Source: Alkalibacterium pelagium
GTDB taxonomy: Bacteria; Bacillota; Bacilli; Lactobacillales; Carnobacteriaceae_A
Assembly: GCF_900109325.1 (NCBI RefSeq)
Contig: NZ_FNZU01000012.1
Coordinates: forward strand, 1 to 64,000
Direction of reading: 5' to 3'
DNA length: 64,000 nucleotides
The notes below the pieces were generated by a model. The model was given only the letters and a program-made list of their open reading frames with translations. It ran no database searches and was not told where the DNA came from. Positions 29,135-39,005 of the stretch are shown here, one piece after another (the stretch's first letter is position 1; each line of letters starts with the position of its first letter). A program made the translations under genes and the position numbers.

Positions 29135-30577
29135 ATGACCTCAGTTATGTGGTTTAGAAGAGATTTACGACTGGAAGACAATACAGCACTGAAACACGCC
29201 TTTGAAGAATCGGATCAGCTGATCCTGCTTTTTCATGTCAATCCAGAACAGTTCCTGGAGGACGGCGCAACGAATCAAGTCAGCTTTTTTAATAGTGTAA
29301 AGATACTTGAGGCATCAATTAAAGAGCAAGGTGGAAAGTTACATATTCTGTTTGGTGACATTGAAGACTGTTTTCAGGAGCTGAAAGAGACGTTCCCTGA
29401 GTGGTCAGATGTGTTTATTAACAGAGACGAAAAAGGTTATGGACTTCAGAGAGATAAGAAGATGGCCCAGTTTTTCAAAGAACACGACATCAATGCACAT
29501 GGATTCTTTGACCACCATATCCATTATGCTACTGAAATAAAAACAAAGTCTGATACCTTGTACAAAGTGTTTACTCCTTACTTCAGGCAATGGAAAGAAA
29601 AGCGGAAGCCTGATCCGGTGACCGTTGATTTTCAGAAAGATAAACTGGTTTCATCATCTGAATTTAATGATCATCACGAGCGGTTCTACAAATTTTTCAA
29701 TGAACAAGTCAAGATAAATAGTCAGTCCAAGGTTGAAGAGCTGGAGCAGGGAAACAAAGCCGCTCACCAGAAACTTGACGACTTCATCGAAGAGAAACTG
29801 AGTGAGTATAAGGAAGCACGAGATTATCCCTTGAAGGATGGCACGAGTCGAATGTCTCACCATTTAAGGGCTGGAGAAATATCGGCACGTACAGTCTATT
29901 CAAAAATAAAGGCAGCGCCTGACTCAAAAGGAAAAGAAACCTTTATTCAGGAACTGGCCTGGCGTGATTTCTACAACATGGTCTACTATGCCTACCCTGA
30001 TCAGAAAGAAAAAGAAGTGGATGAAAACTTCAGCAGGGTAGAGTGGGACAACAATGAAGAAAATTTCGAAAAATGGAAAGAAGGCAGAACAGGGTTTCCA
30101 ATCGTGGATGCGGCTATGCGTCAGCTCAAGCAGAAAGGATGGATGCATAATCGGCTGAGAATGATTACCGCTTCATTTCTGACAAAAGACCTGCTGATTG
30201 ACTGGCGCTGGGGAGAGAAATACTTCCAGACCCATCTGGTGGATTATGACCCCTGCAGTAACATCGGAGGATGGCAGTGGGCTGCATCAACAGGAACAGA
30301 CGGGGTGCCTTACTTCAGAATTTTCAACCCCACGACTCAGTCCGAACGCTTTGATAAGAAGGGAGATTTTATCCGCCTGTACGTCCCGGAACTGAAAACC
30401 ATCGATACGAAAAAAATACACGAGCCCTCAACACTTACAAAAGAAGAACAGAAAAAATATGGGATCACAATTGGGGAAGATTATCCTGAGCCGATTGTCA
30501 ACCATAAGCGAAGCAGAGAACTCGCCATTCAGGCCTATGAAGCAAGCAAGAAGAAGGTCCAGGGAGAACAGGATTAG
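29135..30577 (+). CDS. phrB: Deoxyribodipyrimidine photolyase (class I)
   Basis: The protein of 480 residues repairs UV-induced cyclobutane dimers in light. The N-terminal antenna domain starts VMWFRRDLRLEDNTAL, and the C-terminal FAD domain holds RTGFPIVDAAMRQL, GWMHNRLRMITASFLTKDL and CSNIGGWQWAASTGTD. ATG 29135 follows AGGAGGGG by ~6 nt; the upstream open frame has no ribosome binding site. It is monocistronic. Confidence 0.94.
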   Translation: MTSVMWFRRDLRLEDNTALKHAFEESDQLILLFHVNPEQFLEDGATNQVSFFNSVKILEASIKEQGGKLHILFGDIEDCFQELKETFPEWSDVFINRDEKGYGLQRDKKMAQFFKEHDINAHGFFDHHIHYATEIKTKSDTLYKVFTPYFRQWKEKRKPDPVTVDFQKDKLVSSSEFNDHHERFYKFFNEQVKINSQSKVEELEQGNKAAHQKLDDFIEEKLSEYKEARDYPLKDGTSRMSHHLRAGEISARTVYSKIKAAPDSKGKETFIQELAWRDFYNMVYYAYPDQKEKEVDENFSRVEWDNNEENFEKWKEGRTGFPIVDAAMRQLKQKGWMHNRLRMITASFLTKDLLIDWRWGEKYFQTHLVDYDPCSNIGGWQWAASTGTDGVPYFRIFNPTTQSERFDKKGDFIRLYVPELKTIDTKKIHEPSTLTKEEQKKYGITIGEDYPEPIVNHKRSRELAIQAYEASKKKVQGEQD

Positions 30578-30580
30578 ATA

Positions 30581-30619
30581 AAAAAAGACAGCTCCCCCTA
30601 GAGAAGAGCTGTCTTTTAA
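30581..30619. terminator. Bidirectional terminator between photolyase and CPBP gene
   Basis: AAAAGACAGCTC (30583-30594) pairs perfectly with GAGCTGTCTTTT (30606-30617), flanked by A and T tracts. The genes on either side converge on it. Confidence 0.93.
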
Positions 30620-30643
30620 CATGTCCTAAGACCTGTATTTATT

Positions 30644-31396
30644 CTAAAGTGAGATCAGGACAAGAAAGCCGATAAAGTTATTGATAAAGTGGAAGAAAAT
30701 AGCGGCTTCAACTGAACGGGTCCGCTTGGCTGCATAGCCGAACAGCAGACCCATGCCGACATAAGTATATACTGCCACTATTGATGTAGGGACATGGACA
30801 AGTCCGAACAATACAGATGTAATGATCAGAGTCAGCCAGCTGACGTCATTGTGTTCTTTGCGGAAAAAGATGATTCCTCGAAAGAGCCATTCCTCAACCA
30901 GTGGAGCGGCGATCACTATAGTGATGAACAGCATCCATATCGGTGTATCAGTTGCCATTGCTTCAATCGCTTCCTGATTGACGAGCTGTCCGTCACCGAC
31001 TATGTACTCAAGGACTGAGCCGCCTATATTGAACAGAACGTATCCGACCGGTACATACCAGGCAAGAAACTTCCAGTCTTCACCAGTCAGACCAGGAAGG
31101 ATTGTCCATTCATTTCGGGTCAGGCGTTTTCTGTTCATCAGTGGGATTTTCTTCGCATAAATAATGATGACCGACAGGACGAGACCTCCTGCAAAAGCAA
31201 TGAAGGTCATGACCCCTTCCAGCTGCACGAATGACTGAAGCAGTTCCTCCTGTGACAGATGAGCGTTCATTAAACCAAATATAAGACCGAACAAAATGGA
31301 GGTAATGAAAGGGAAAATAATAGGTGAGACCAGCCACATCAGAATCTGATCGCTGATTTTCGTTCTTCTTAATGAAAATCCTTGTAAAAAGCGCAA
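30644..31396 (-). CDS. CPBP family intramembrane metalloprotease
   Basis: The protein of ~250 residues has six or more hydrophobic segments and the Abi/CAAX motifs EEWLFRG (EExxxR), FGLVHVP and FFHFINN. Such enzymes process prenylated proteins in eukaryotes; in lactic acid bacteria many are linked to bacteriocin immunity. The start is TTG 31396, 7 nt after AGGAGG on the minus strand. The frame is open 57 codons further, but that stretch has no good start signal. No bacteriocin gene is adjacent. Confidence 0.85.
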   Translation of the reverse strand: MRFLQGFSLRRTKISDQILMWLVSPIIFPFITSILFGLIFGLMNAHLSQEELLQSFVQLEGVMTFIAFAGGLVLSVIIIYAKKIPLMNRKRLTRNEWTILPGLTGEDWKFLAWYVPVGYVLFNIGGSVLEYIVGDGQLVNQEAIEAMATDTPIWMLFITIVIAAPLVEEWLFRGIIFFRKEHNDVSWLTLIITSVLFGLVHVPTSIVAVYTYVGMGLLFGYAAKRTRSVEAAIFFHFINNFIGFLVLISL

Positions 31397-31544
31397 TATT
31401 AGTCCTCCTAAGTATGATATGTGTTCAAGTATAACAGACTGCCTGAGTTTTTGTGGAATCATCTGATCATATAGTGAAACAAAAATACCCTTAATGTTAG
31501 CTAAACAATGCACTAAATGGATCAGTAAAGAGAAAAATAAAAAA

Positions 31545-31607
31545 AGAAAAGCGTTTTCTATTGACAATAAAAAATGAGATGGTAAACTAAATGTGTAATC
31601 GGTTACA
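31545..31607 (+). promoter_or_regulatory. rbs operon promoter with cre site and operator
   Basis: AGAAAAGCGTTTTCT (31545-31559) fits the CcpA cre consensus and directly abuts the -35 box TTGACA (31561-31566). A TAAACT -10 box lies at 31583-31588, 16 bp further. The dyad TGTAATCGGTTACA (31594-31607) around the transcription start is the likely RbsR operator. The layout implies catabolite repression plus ribose induction. Confidence 0.85.
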
Positions 31608-31623
31608 GATTGAGGGTGAGAAA

Positions 31624-32589
31624 ATGGTAACGATCAAACAAGTAGCAGAATATGCCGGCGTTTCCGTCGCAACTGTCTCGCGTACATTAAATGACAGCGG
31701 ATACGTGGGTAAGGAATCGAGAAGAAAAGTGGAAGAAGCGATCAAAGTACTGGGGTACTATCCTAACGAAGTGGCGCGCTCACTTTATCAGAAAAGCTCC
31801 AAGATGATCGGTCTGCTATTGCCCGACATCTCTAACCCGTATTTTCCACTGCTGGCTAAAGGTGTAGAAGATTATGCTCAGCAGAACGGCTACATGGTCA
31901 TATTAGGAAATGTGGAAGACAATGCAGATAAAGAAGACATGTATGTAAAATTTTTCTCTCAATATAACATCAGCGGAGTCCTCTCCGCTGCATCAGGAAA
32001 AAGAAAGAATAATGACCGTGTTCCTTATGTCCTTCTTGACAGAGCTTTGGAAGAAGAGAACTATTCTATTTCAACGGATGACCGACTTGGCGGAAAGCTC
32101 GCTGGTCAGGCTATCCTCGAGTCGAGAGGACAGAATATCATCGTCATGGCGGGTCCAAGGCATGTTTCAGGAGCGAATGACCGTCTGTCAGGGGCTTTGT
32201 CAGTTCTAAACGCTGCAGGGGCAAGTTACAGAGTTTTTGAAACTGAAACCTTTCAAGTGGACAGAGCAGAGGAAACAGCTCAGAGGCTTTTTGATACATT
32301 CAAGTCATTCGACAGTGTCATTGCGAGTAATGACGTGTATGCTCTGGCAGTGATGAAAGAAGCAATCAAACGAAAATACAGGATACCGGAAGATATTCAG
32401 ATCATCGGTTATGATGACATGCTTTTCAGCAGACTAATGTATCCCGGGCTGACCACCATAGCTCAGCCGGCATATGAAGTGGGTTTTAAAGGAGCTGAAA
32501 TGCTCGTCAATCTGATTGAGAAAAAAGTAATCATCGATAAGAAAGTGAAATTGAAGCCTGAGCTGATCAGAAGAGATTCATTAAGATAG
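31624..32589 (+). CDS. rbsR: Ribose operon repressor, LacI family
   Basis: The 321-residue regulator has the LacI helix-turn-helix TIKQVAEYAGVSVATVSRTLN at its N-terminus and a periplasmic-binding-like C-terminal domain (IGLLLPDISNPYFPLLAKG onward). ATG 31624 is preceded by GAGGGTGAG. Being first in a complete ribose operon, it should bind the operator at 31594-31607 and autoregulate. Confidence 0.93.
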   Translation: MVTIKQVAEYAGVSVATVSRTLNDSGYVGKESRRKVEEAIKVLGYYPNEVARSLYQKSSKMIGLLLPDISNPYFPLLAKGVEDYAQQNGYMVILGNVEDNADKEDMYVKFFSQYNISGVLSAASGKRKNNDRVPYVLLDRALEEENYSISTDDRLGGKLAGQAILESRGQNIIVMAGPRHVSGANDRLSGALSVLNAAGASYRVFETETFQVDRAEETAQRLFDTFKSFDSVIASNDVYALAVMKEAIKRKYRIPEDIQIIGYDDMLFSRLMYPGLTTIAQPAYEVGFKGAEMLVNLIEKKVIIDKKVKLKPELIRRDSLR

Positions 32590-32604
32590 AAGGAGATAGA
32601 TCGT

Positions 32605-33519
32605 ATGGCAAAGATAACAGTAATAGGTAGTATATCAACTGATTTTGTAGTAGAGACAGAGAAACGTCCGGTCATGGGAGAGACAGTAGAGGGAAAAGCG
32701 TTCAGTACCAGCTTTGGCGGGAAAGGTGCCAATCAGGCTGTGGCAAGTGCCCGCTTAGGTGCTGAAACGACTATGCTGGGAGCAGTTGGTAGAGACACAT
32801 TCGGAAGCGAATTACTTAAGAACCTTGAAGAAAATGGCATAAATGTAAACAATGTGGAACGGGTTACACATTCCTCTGGGTCAGCGTTCATCACGCTTGT
32901 TGATGGAGATAATTCAATCATATATGTTCCAGGTGCAAACGGGGCCTATATGCCAGAGATGCTCGACCGAGTCATTGAAGAAGAAAAAGTCTTCCAGAAC
33001 AGTGATCTGGTACTGGTTCAGAACGAAACGCCAGTCGATACCGTCGAACATTTGATTAGACGATGCAACGAGATAGGAATTCCTTTGCTTCTGAATCCTG
33101 CCCCGGCCCGGGAACTACATTCGTCACTTATTGACCAGGTCACGTTCCTGACCCCTAACGAAACCGAATGTTCATTCCTGTTTCCGGGGGAAGATATTGA
33201 AACTGTGCTCGCAAAGTATCCGAATAAACTGATTGTTACCTTGGGTAGCAGTGGAGCTGTTTATCATGATGGACAGGGGATTCAACGCATTCCATCGATA
33301 AAAGTAGAACAGGTTGTAGATACCACAGGAGCAGGGGATACTTTCAATGGTGCATTTGCCTTTGCATATGCATCCGGCCTGAATCTTCATGACAGCATCC
33401 GATTCGGCAATATAGCAGCTGGTCTGTCGATTCAGAAAGCGGGCGCTCAGACAGGAGCACCAACATTAGAACAGATGAAGGAGCATGAGGATTTTGAAAA
33501 AAAATGGGATCTTAAATAG
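32605..33519 (+). CDS. rbsK: Ribokinase
   Basis: The 304-residue PfkB-family kinase phosphorylates ribose to ribose 5-phosphate. The N-terminal [21 protein letters not shown], the [15 protein letters not shown] loop and the catalytic [15 protein letters not shown] motif are intact. AGAAGGAGA precedes the ATG. The next gene begins inside its 3' end. Confidence 0.95.
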   Translation: MAKITVIGSISTDFVVETEKRPVMGETVEGKAFSTSFGGKGANQAVASARLGAETTMLGAVGRDTFGSELLKNLEENGINVNNVERVTHSSGSAFITLVDGDNSIIYVPGANGAYMPEMLDRVIEEEKVFQNSDLVLVQNETPVDTVEHLIRRCNEIGIPLLLNPAPARELHSSLIDQVTFLTPNETECSFLFPGEDIETVLAKYPNKLIVTLGSSGAVYHDGQGIQRIPSIKVEQVVDTTGAGDTFNGAFAFAYASGLNLHDSIRFGNIAAGLSIQKAGAQTGAPTLEQMKEHEDFEKKWDLK

Positions 33520-33895
33520 CGAAATAAGTAAAGTGCTGGCTGATTTAGGACACACGGATGAACTAATCATTGCGGACTGCGGCCTGCCGATACCGGAGGG
33601 GGTCAGAAAAATCGACCTCGCATTGACGATGGGCACACCCGGATTTATGGATGTGATGGATGCAGTCGTAAACGATATGAAAGTTGAACACATTATACTT
33701 GCTGAAGAAATAAGGGAAAAGAACCAGGCGGTCCACGAGCAAATCATAAGTAGGATGGAGAAGGAAGGAGCCGGGACTTCTTATCTGACACACGAAGCGT
33801 TCAAGAAGCGGTCAGCCAAGGCCAAAGCGATTATCAGGACAGGAGAAATCACCCCGTACGCAAATGTGATTTTACAGGCAGGCGTACTTTTTTAG
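33494..33895 (+). CDS. rbsD: D-ribose pyranase
   Basis: The 133-residue protein interconverts pyran and furan forms of ribose for the kinase. It begins [20 protein letters not shown], the standard RbsD N-terminus, from a TTG codon at 33494, about 10 nt after AAGGAG (33478-33483). The in-frame ATG at 33485 is only 1 nt from that site and is unlikely. It overlaps rbsK by 26 bp, so coupling is probable. Confidence 0.93.
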   Translation: MKKNGILNSEISKVLADLGHTDELIIADCGLPIPEGVRKIDLALTMGTPGFMDVMDAVVNDMKVEHIILAEEIREKNQAVHEQIISRMEKEGAGTSYLTHEAFKKRSAKAKAIIRTGEITPYANVILQAGVLF

Positions 33896-33907
33896 GAGGG
33901 AATTATT

Positions 33908-35389
33908 GTGCATGTTGAAATGAAAGGGATCACAAAATCGTTCGGTGAAAATAAGGTGCTTAGAGGGGTCGACTTCAGCCTTCATTCAGGAGAGGTTCAT
34001 GCCTTGATGGGAGAAAATGGTGCAGGAAAATCGACCCTTATGAACATTCTGACAGGTCTGCACAAAAAAGATAGTGGAAAAGTCCTTATAAATGATGAAG
34101 AAAGATTATACGCCAATCCGAAAGAAGCGGAAGAAAATGGTGTGAGTTTTATCCATCAGGAAATGATCACCTGGCCGGATATGACTGTACTTGAGAACAT
34201 GTTTATGGGGAAAGAAATTAAGAATAAACTAGGCTGGGTCCAGACAAAAGAAATGGAAAAGAAAGCGAAGTCGGTTTTTGGTGAACTTGGAATCGATATT
34301 TCTTTTGACCGAACGATGAAAACTTTGAGTGTCGGACAGCAGCAGCTGGTTGAAATCGCCAAGACACTTTTGAACGATGCAGAAGTGATCATTATGGATG
34401 AACCGACAGCGGCATTGACTGACAGAGAGATTCGTACTCTGTTCAAGATCATCAGACAGCTTCAGAAGAAGGACGTGTCTCTGGTTTACATTTCGCACCG
34501 GATGGAAGAAATTTTTGAAATAAGTGATCGCGTAACGGTCATGAGAGACGGGGTGTCCATTAGTACGAAAGATACAAAGGACACCAGCTATGACGAGATT
34601 GTCAGACACATGGTTGGACGGGATCTGGAAGACTATTATCCTGAAATGGATAATGCTCAAGGAGAAGCGGTACTTGAAGTGCGCAACTTGACTCACCTCC
34701 CTGATTATGAGGACATCTCCTTTACCTTACATTCTGGAGAAATACTTGGCTTTTCCGGACTGATGGGTGCCGGGCGGACAGAAATCATGCGAGGGATCTT
34801 TGGGATAGACAAAATTGACAGTGGAGATATTTATCTTGATGGTGAAAAAATCGATATCAGCACACCGAATGATGCCGTTAAAAGAGGGATTGGCTTTCTG
34901 ACCGAAGACAGAAAGTCTGAAGGACTGATTCTTGATTTTTCTGTAAGAGATAATATCAGCATGACTGCCTTCGAAGAATTCTCAAAAGGAGGCTGGATCA
35001 ATGACAAGGAAGAGGAAGAATTTGTCGATCTGCTGATCAAGAGACTGACCGTCAAGACTGCTCATATGGAACTGCCGGTCGGCGCCCTTTCCGGAGGGAA
35101 TCAGCAGAAAGTAGTTCTGGCTAAATGGATCGGAGCCGGTTCACGTGTACTGATACTTGATGAGCCGACTAGAGGCGTAGACGTCGGAGCCAAGCGTGAA
35201 ATCTATAATTTAATGAAAGAACTTGCGGAACGCGGTGTCGGAATTATTATGGTTTCAAGCGACCTGCCGGAAGTGATCGGCGTCAGCAATCGTGTACTGG
35301 TCGTCCACGAAGGAACTATTTCAGGAGAACTGAAGCGTGAGGATTTATCTGAAGAACGCATCATGACTCTGGCTACAGGAGGAGAATAA
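33908..35389 (+). CDS. rbsA: Ribose ABC importer ATPase (two NBDs)
   Basis: The 493-residue protein has two tandem ABC domains, as in sugar importers of the CUT2 class. The first has Walker A GENGAGKST and LSVGQQQLVEIAK; the second has a degenerate P-loop GLMGAGRTE and LSGGNQQKVVLAKW. Start GTG 33908 follows AGGAGGGAA. It overlaps rbsC by 1 bp. Confidence 0.95.
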   Translation: MHVEMKGITKSFGENKVLRGVDFSLHSGEVHALMGENGAGKSTLMNILTGLHKKDSGKVLINDEERLYANPKEAEENGVSFIHQEMITWPDMTVLENMFMGKEIKNKLGWVQTKEMEKKAKSVFGELGIDISFDRTMKTLSVGQQQLVEIAKTLLNDAEVIIMDEPTAALTDREIRTLFKIIRQLQKKDVSLVYISHRMEEIFEISDRVTVMRDGVSISTKDTKDTSYDEIVRHMVGRDLEDYYPEMDNAQGEAVLEVRNLTHLPDYEDISFTLHSGEILGFSGLMGAGRTEIMRGIFGIDKIDSGDIYLDGEKIDISTPNDAVKRGIGFLTEDRKSEGLILDFSVRDNISMTAFEEFSKGGWINDKEEEEFVDLLIKRLTVKTAHMELPVGALSGGNQQKVVLAKWIGAGSRVLILDEPTRGVDVGAKREIYNLMKELAERGVGIIMVSSDLPEVIGVSNRVLVVHEGTISGELKREDLSEERIMTLATGGE

Positions 35390-36351
35390 TGGAAACTAAA
35401 AATGCAGCAGTAACTAGAAAAAAGGAAAGACGAAGTGAATTGTACAGGAAACTGGGTCCGCTGATTGCACTGATCGTGCTTATGCTTATCGTGACGGTAC
35501 TGAATGTCAACTTTATCAGGCCGGCAAACCTGCTGAACCTACTCAGACAGGTATCGGTCAATGCTCTAATTGCCTTTGGTATGACATTTGTCATTATCAC
35601 TGGAGGGATCGACTTGTCGGTTGGGTCGACCTTGGCTTTGTCCAGTGCACTGACAGCCGGGATCATAGCCATCGGTGTCCCGCCAGTTCTTGCCATAGTA
35701 TCTGGACTGCTTATCGGAGCTTTCCTGGGTATGATTAATGGGCTGCTCATTACTAAAGGGAATGTGGCCCCATTTATTGGAACGCTGGCAACAATGACTA
35801 TATACAGAGGCCTGACTCTCGTTTACACAGAAGGAAACCCGATTACTGGGTTCGGCGGCGGATTTGCCTTCCAGTTCTTTGGAAGAGGCTATCTGTTCGG
35901 TATTCCTTTCCCGGTGATCATTACAACAGCTGCTTTCATTATTCTGTTTGTCATCCTTCACAAGATGACATTCGGACGTAAGACATTTGCTATCGGAGGA
36001 AACGAGCAGGCGGCTTACATTGCCGGGATCAAATCAGATCGTGTGAAAACTATGGTCTATGCGATTTCAGGTATGATGTCAGCCTTGGCTGGACTGATTC
36101 TGACTTCACGTCTGAATTCAGCACAACCAACGGCAGGAACGGCCTATGAACTGGATGCTATTGCGGCAGTCGTTATTGGCGGAACAAGTCTCGCAGGCGG
36201 TAAAGGACGGATCGTCGGTACACTGATTGGTGCACTGATTATCGGAACATTGAACAACGGACTGAACTTGCTTGGGGTTTCAAGTTTCTACCAGCAAGTG
36301 GTTCGAGGAGTCGTCATCATCATTGCGGTATTATTGGATAGAAAAAAATAA
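35389..36351 (+). CDS. rbsC: Ribose ABC importer permease
   Basis: The 320-residue permease has eight to ten hydrophobic segments and the CUT2 signature blocks GGIDLSVGS and AAVVIGGTSLAGGKG. It works with RbsA and RbsB. Translation is coupled to rbsA through the ATGGA overlap. Confidence 0.95.
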   Translation: METKNAAVTRKKERRSELYRKLGPLIALIVLMLIVTVLNVNFIRPANLLNLLRQVSVNALIAFGMTFVIITGGIDLSVGSTLALSSALTAGIIAIGVPPVLAIVSGLLIGAFLGMINGLLITKGNVAPFIGTLATMTIYRGLTLVYTEGNPITGFGGGFAFQFFGRGYLFGIPFPVIITTAAFIILFVILHKMTFGRKTFAIGGNEQAAYIAGIKSDRVKTMVYAISGMMSALAGLILTSRLNSAQPTAGTAYELDAIAAVVIGGTSLAGGKGRIVGTLIGALIIGTLNNGLNLLGVSSFYQQVVRGVVIIIAVLLDRKK

Positions 36352-36376
36352 GAAAACACAAAATGGAGGAATTACA

Positions 36377-37312
36377 ATGAAAAAATATATCGGATTACTC
36401 TCACTATCAGCAGTTCTGGCACTAAGTGCATGCGGAGCAGCAACGCTTGAAGGAGATCAGTCAGGAGACGACGGGGAAGTGGAAGAACTGGCGGCTGAAG
36501 ACATTACGATCGGTCTGTCTATCTCAACCTTGAACAATCCTTTCTTCGGAGATCTGCAGCGGGGCGTGGTTGAAGCAGCTGAAGAGAACGGATCAACTGT
36601 CCGTTCTGTAGACGCACAAGATGATACAGCAACTCAGATCAATGGCATAGACGACCTCATTCAGCAAGGCGTAGATATTTTACTGATCAACCCGGTAGAC
36701 TCTGATGCGATTACACCAGCCATTGAGTCAGCTAACTCCGCTGGGATTCCAGTGATCACAATCGACCGTTCCAGTGAAGGCGGAGATGTCCTGACCTTCA
36801 TCGCTTCAGATAACGTTGAAGGTGGCGAAATGGCAGCTGAATTCATTATAGATCTCGTTGGAGAAGATGCTGATGTTGTTCAGCTGGAAGGTGTCCCTGG
36901 CGCATCTGCAACAAACGAGCGTGGAGAAGGATTCATGAATGTAGCAAATGATAGACTAAATGTTGTGGAAAGCCAGTCAGCAAACTTCAACAGATCTGAA
37001 GGTCTGACTGTAATGGAAAATATTATCCAGTCCTATTCAGATATCGAAGCCGTTTTTGCTCAAAACGATGAAATGGCTCTAGGTGCGTTAGAAGCACTGG
37101 AAGCAGCCGGTATGACTGATGTCATTGTCGTCGGATTCGATGGAAACGATGATGCGCTGGCAGAAATCGAAGCCGGTCGACTGGACGCAACTATTGCACA
37201 GCAACCTTATGAAATGGGAACGATTGCTGTAGACACGGTCTACGACTACTTCTCAGGCGGTACGATCGATGAAGAAATCGGCGCACCACTTGAACTGATC
37301 AGTGCGGAATAA
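36377..37312 (+). CDS. rbsB: Ribose-binding lipoprotein
   Basis: The 311-residue protein has a lipoprotein signal MKKYIGLLSLSAVLALSAC (Cys19) and a type I periplasmic-binding fold (IGLSISTLNNPFFGDLQRGV, VVGFDGNDDALAEI). ATG 36377 follows TGGAGGAA by 7 nt. It is the last gene of the operon and is followed by a terminator. Confidence 0.95.
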   Translation: MKKYIGLLSLSAVLALSACGAATLEGDQSGDDGEVEELAAEDITIGLSISTLNNPFFGDLQRGVVEAAEENGSTVRSVDAQDDTATQINGIDDLIQQGVDILLINPVDSDAITPAIESANSAGIPVITIDRSSEGGDVLTFIASDNVEGGEMAAEFIIDLVGEDADVVQLEGVPGASATNERGEGFMNVANDRLNVVESQSANFNRSEGLTVMENIIQSYSDIEAVFAQNDEMALGALEALEAAGMTDVIVVGFDGNDDALAEIEAGRLDATIAQQPYEMGTIAVDTVYDYFSGGTIDEEIGAPLELISAE

Positions 37313-37333
37313 AGAAAGTCTATAAAAGTATGA

Positions 37334-37370
37334 TCAAGTACCCGTTCTAAAGAGAGTGGGTACTTTTTAT
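37334..37370 (+). terminator. rbs operon terminator
   Basis: AAGTACCC (37336-37343) pairs with GGGTACTT (37358-37365), followed by TTTAT. Confidence 0.85.
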
Positions 37371-37402
37371 ATTTAAATTAAATAGTTCACACAAACTCAT
37401 CG

Positions 37403-37432
37403 TTTGACCTTCCCTGACCTTTGGTGTATAAT
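37403..37432 (+). promoter_or_regulatory. clpP promoter with CtsR box
   Basis: TTGACC (37404-37409) and TATAAT (37427-37432) are 17 bp apart. TTTGACC-TTC-CCTGACC (37403-37419) is a heptad repeat in the form bound by CtsR (TTTGACC N3 TTTGACC, second half with two changes) and overlaps the -35 box, so repression by CtsR at low temperature is expected. Confidence 0.85.
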
Positions 37433-37501
37433 CTTTTTAGATTCATTATAGTAATGAAGTATGCTACACTAATTGAGAATTGAATTATAGGAGGAAGTTA
37501 C

Positions 37502-38101
37502 ATGAATTTAGTACCTACAGTTATTGAACAGTCACCACGTGGTGAACGTGCGTATGACATTTATTCACGTCTGTTGAAAGACCGCATCATCATGCTTGGT
37601 GGAGGCATTGACGATCAGGTGGCAAACTCTGTTATTGCTCAGCTTTTGTTTTTGGATGCTCAGGATCCTGAAAAAGATATCTACCTGTACATTAACTCTC
37701 CAGGTGGAAGTGTAACTGCGGGACTTGCCATCTACGATACAATGAACTTCATTAAAGCAGACGTTCAGACGATCGCTATCGGACTGGCTGCATCAATGGG
37801 AAGCTTCCTGCTGGCTGCCGGTGAAAAAGGGAAACGATTTGCTTTACCAAATGCTGAAGTCATGATTCACCAGCCATTAGGTGGAGCTCAAGGTCAGGCA
37901 ACTGAAATTGAAATTGCTGCTAAACACATCTTGAGAACGCGTGACCGCTTGAACAAAATCCTGGTTGAGCGTACTGGTCAGGATATGGAAGTTATTGAAC
38001 GTGACACTGACCGTGATTTCTTCATGACAGCCGATGAGGCTAAAGAATACGGACTAGTAGACGAGATCATGGACAGCTCTGCTGACCTTACAAACAAATA
38101 A
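37502..38101 (+). CDS. clpP: ATP-dependent Clp protease proteolytic subunit
   Basis: The 199-residue serine peptidase has the catalytic triad Ser98 (GLAASMGSF), His123 (MIHQPLGG) and Asp172. It forms the tetradecameric chamber used by ClpX, ClpC or ClpE. AGGAGG precedes the ATG. It has its own CtsR-type promoter and terminator. Confidence 0.97.
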   Translation: MNLVPTVIEQSPRGERAYDIYSRLLKDRIIMLGGGIDDQVANSVIAQLLFLDAQDPEKDIYLYINSPGGSVTAGLAIYDTMNFIKADVQTIAIGLAASMGSFLLAAGEKGKRFALPNAEVMIHQPLGGAQGQATEIEIAAKHILRTRDRLNKILVERTGQDMEVIERDTDRDFFMTADEAKEYGLVDEIMDSSADLTNK

Positions 38102-38108
38102 CGATTAG

Positions 38109-38143
38109 AAGACTCTGAACAGATCGTTCGGAGTCTTTTTTTG
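38109..38143 (+). terminator. clpP terminator
   Basis: AAGACTCTGAAC (38109-38120) pairs with GTTCGGAGTCTT (38126-38137), a 12-bp stem with one G-U pair, followed by TTTTTT. Confidence 0.93.
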
Positions 38144-38296
38144 ATTCATACACAAACAGAGAGTTAAACTAACACTAATCCGGTAGCTGTTTTACAGTGA
38201 TTTAACAAGGGTTTTCGTGCAATGCTTATGACTAGCCAAGACTTTTTCACAAGAGTATACTGTAGAGAGTAGGGAAAATCTGAAGGGAGTGAGTGA

Positions 38297-38854
38297 ATGG
38301 ATACAAGCAAAATAAATGCTGATTCTGTAACGACCGATGGCGGGCTCCATTTAGGAAGCAGAGAAGCTCCCATTAAAGTTGTGGAGTTTCTCAATCTCAA
38401 GTGTCCGTACTGTAAAGAGTGGTGGGAAAAAGGTACACCAGTCCTTGATGAGTATGTGGAAGACGGGAAAGTCGAACGAGTCATCAAGCTTTTTGACAAG
38501 GAAAAACCCGGATTGAGGAAAGGCAACGTTCTTCATGCACATATAAATTATGAAGATGAAGAGACTGCTAGAAAAGATATTGAATATTATTTTGAAAACC
38601 TGCAGGACTGGGGCGGATTAGGCGAAGAAGAGGTGGCGGAGTATGCCAAGTCTAAACGTGGAGCAGAGAAGCGAAACAATTCGGCACACTCCAAGGCAGT
38701 CGTAGAAGAAGCAGAAAAGGCTAATGTAACGCTGGTACCAACTGTATTCATTGAAGATTATATTTTTGATGAGCATATTACGGAAGAAGAACTGAAAAGC
38801 ATTATAGAATCTAAACTGAAAAGAGATGAAGACAGGGAACCGAATGAATATTGA
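38297..38854 (+). CDS. Thioredoxin-fold (DsbA-like) protein, cytoplasmic
   Basis: The 185-residue protein has a thioredoxin fold with active site CPYC in NLKCPYCKEWW and the cis-proline loop TLVPTVFIED near the C-terminus. There is no signal peptide, so it should act in the cytosol, unlike secreted DsbA. A role in disulfide reduction or redox stress is inferred. AAGGGAGTGAG precedes the ATG. Confidence 0.85.
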   Translation: MDTSKINADSVTTDGGLHLGSREAPIKVVEFLNLKCPYCKEWWEKGTPVLDEYVEDGKVERVIKLFDKEKPGLRKGNVLHAHINYEDEETARKDIEYYFENLQDWGGLGEEEVAEYAKSKRGAEKRNNSAHSKAVVEEAEKANVTLVPTVFIEDYIFDEHITEEELKSIIESKLKRDEDREPNEY

Positions 38855-38891
38855 TAGGACGTAAATTGTCCCGTCGATTTCATTTAATGGG

Positions 38892-38920
38892 TTGAAATCT
38901 GCCCCGCTTCTTGTTACACT
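38892..38920 (+). promoter_or_regulatory. Promoter of the cggR-gap operon
   Basis: TTGAAA (38892-38897) and TACACT (38915-38920) are 17 bp apart. A GTCCCG (CGGGAC on the other strand), the core of known CggR operators, lies upstream at 38868-38873; whether it is functional there is uncertain. Confidence 0.6.
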
Positions 38921-39005
38921 GTATTTGTACGTGGCGAAGAAAGATAGACTAGCTGTCTTGCTGTAAACAGGTCGAATATAGTGTCGGGGAAGGTGCCGTT
39001 TTAAT

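Noticed and set aside
31397-31567. N-terminal extension of the CPBP protease
   Set aside because: The frame is open and hydrophobic, but AGGAGG with TTG at 7 nt spacing marks 31396 as the start, and the extension would overlap the rbs control region.
36272-36376. Start of rbsB inside rbsC
   Set aside because: An upstream ATG is in frame, but the lipoprotein signal and the TGGAGGAA site clearly place the start at 36377.
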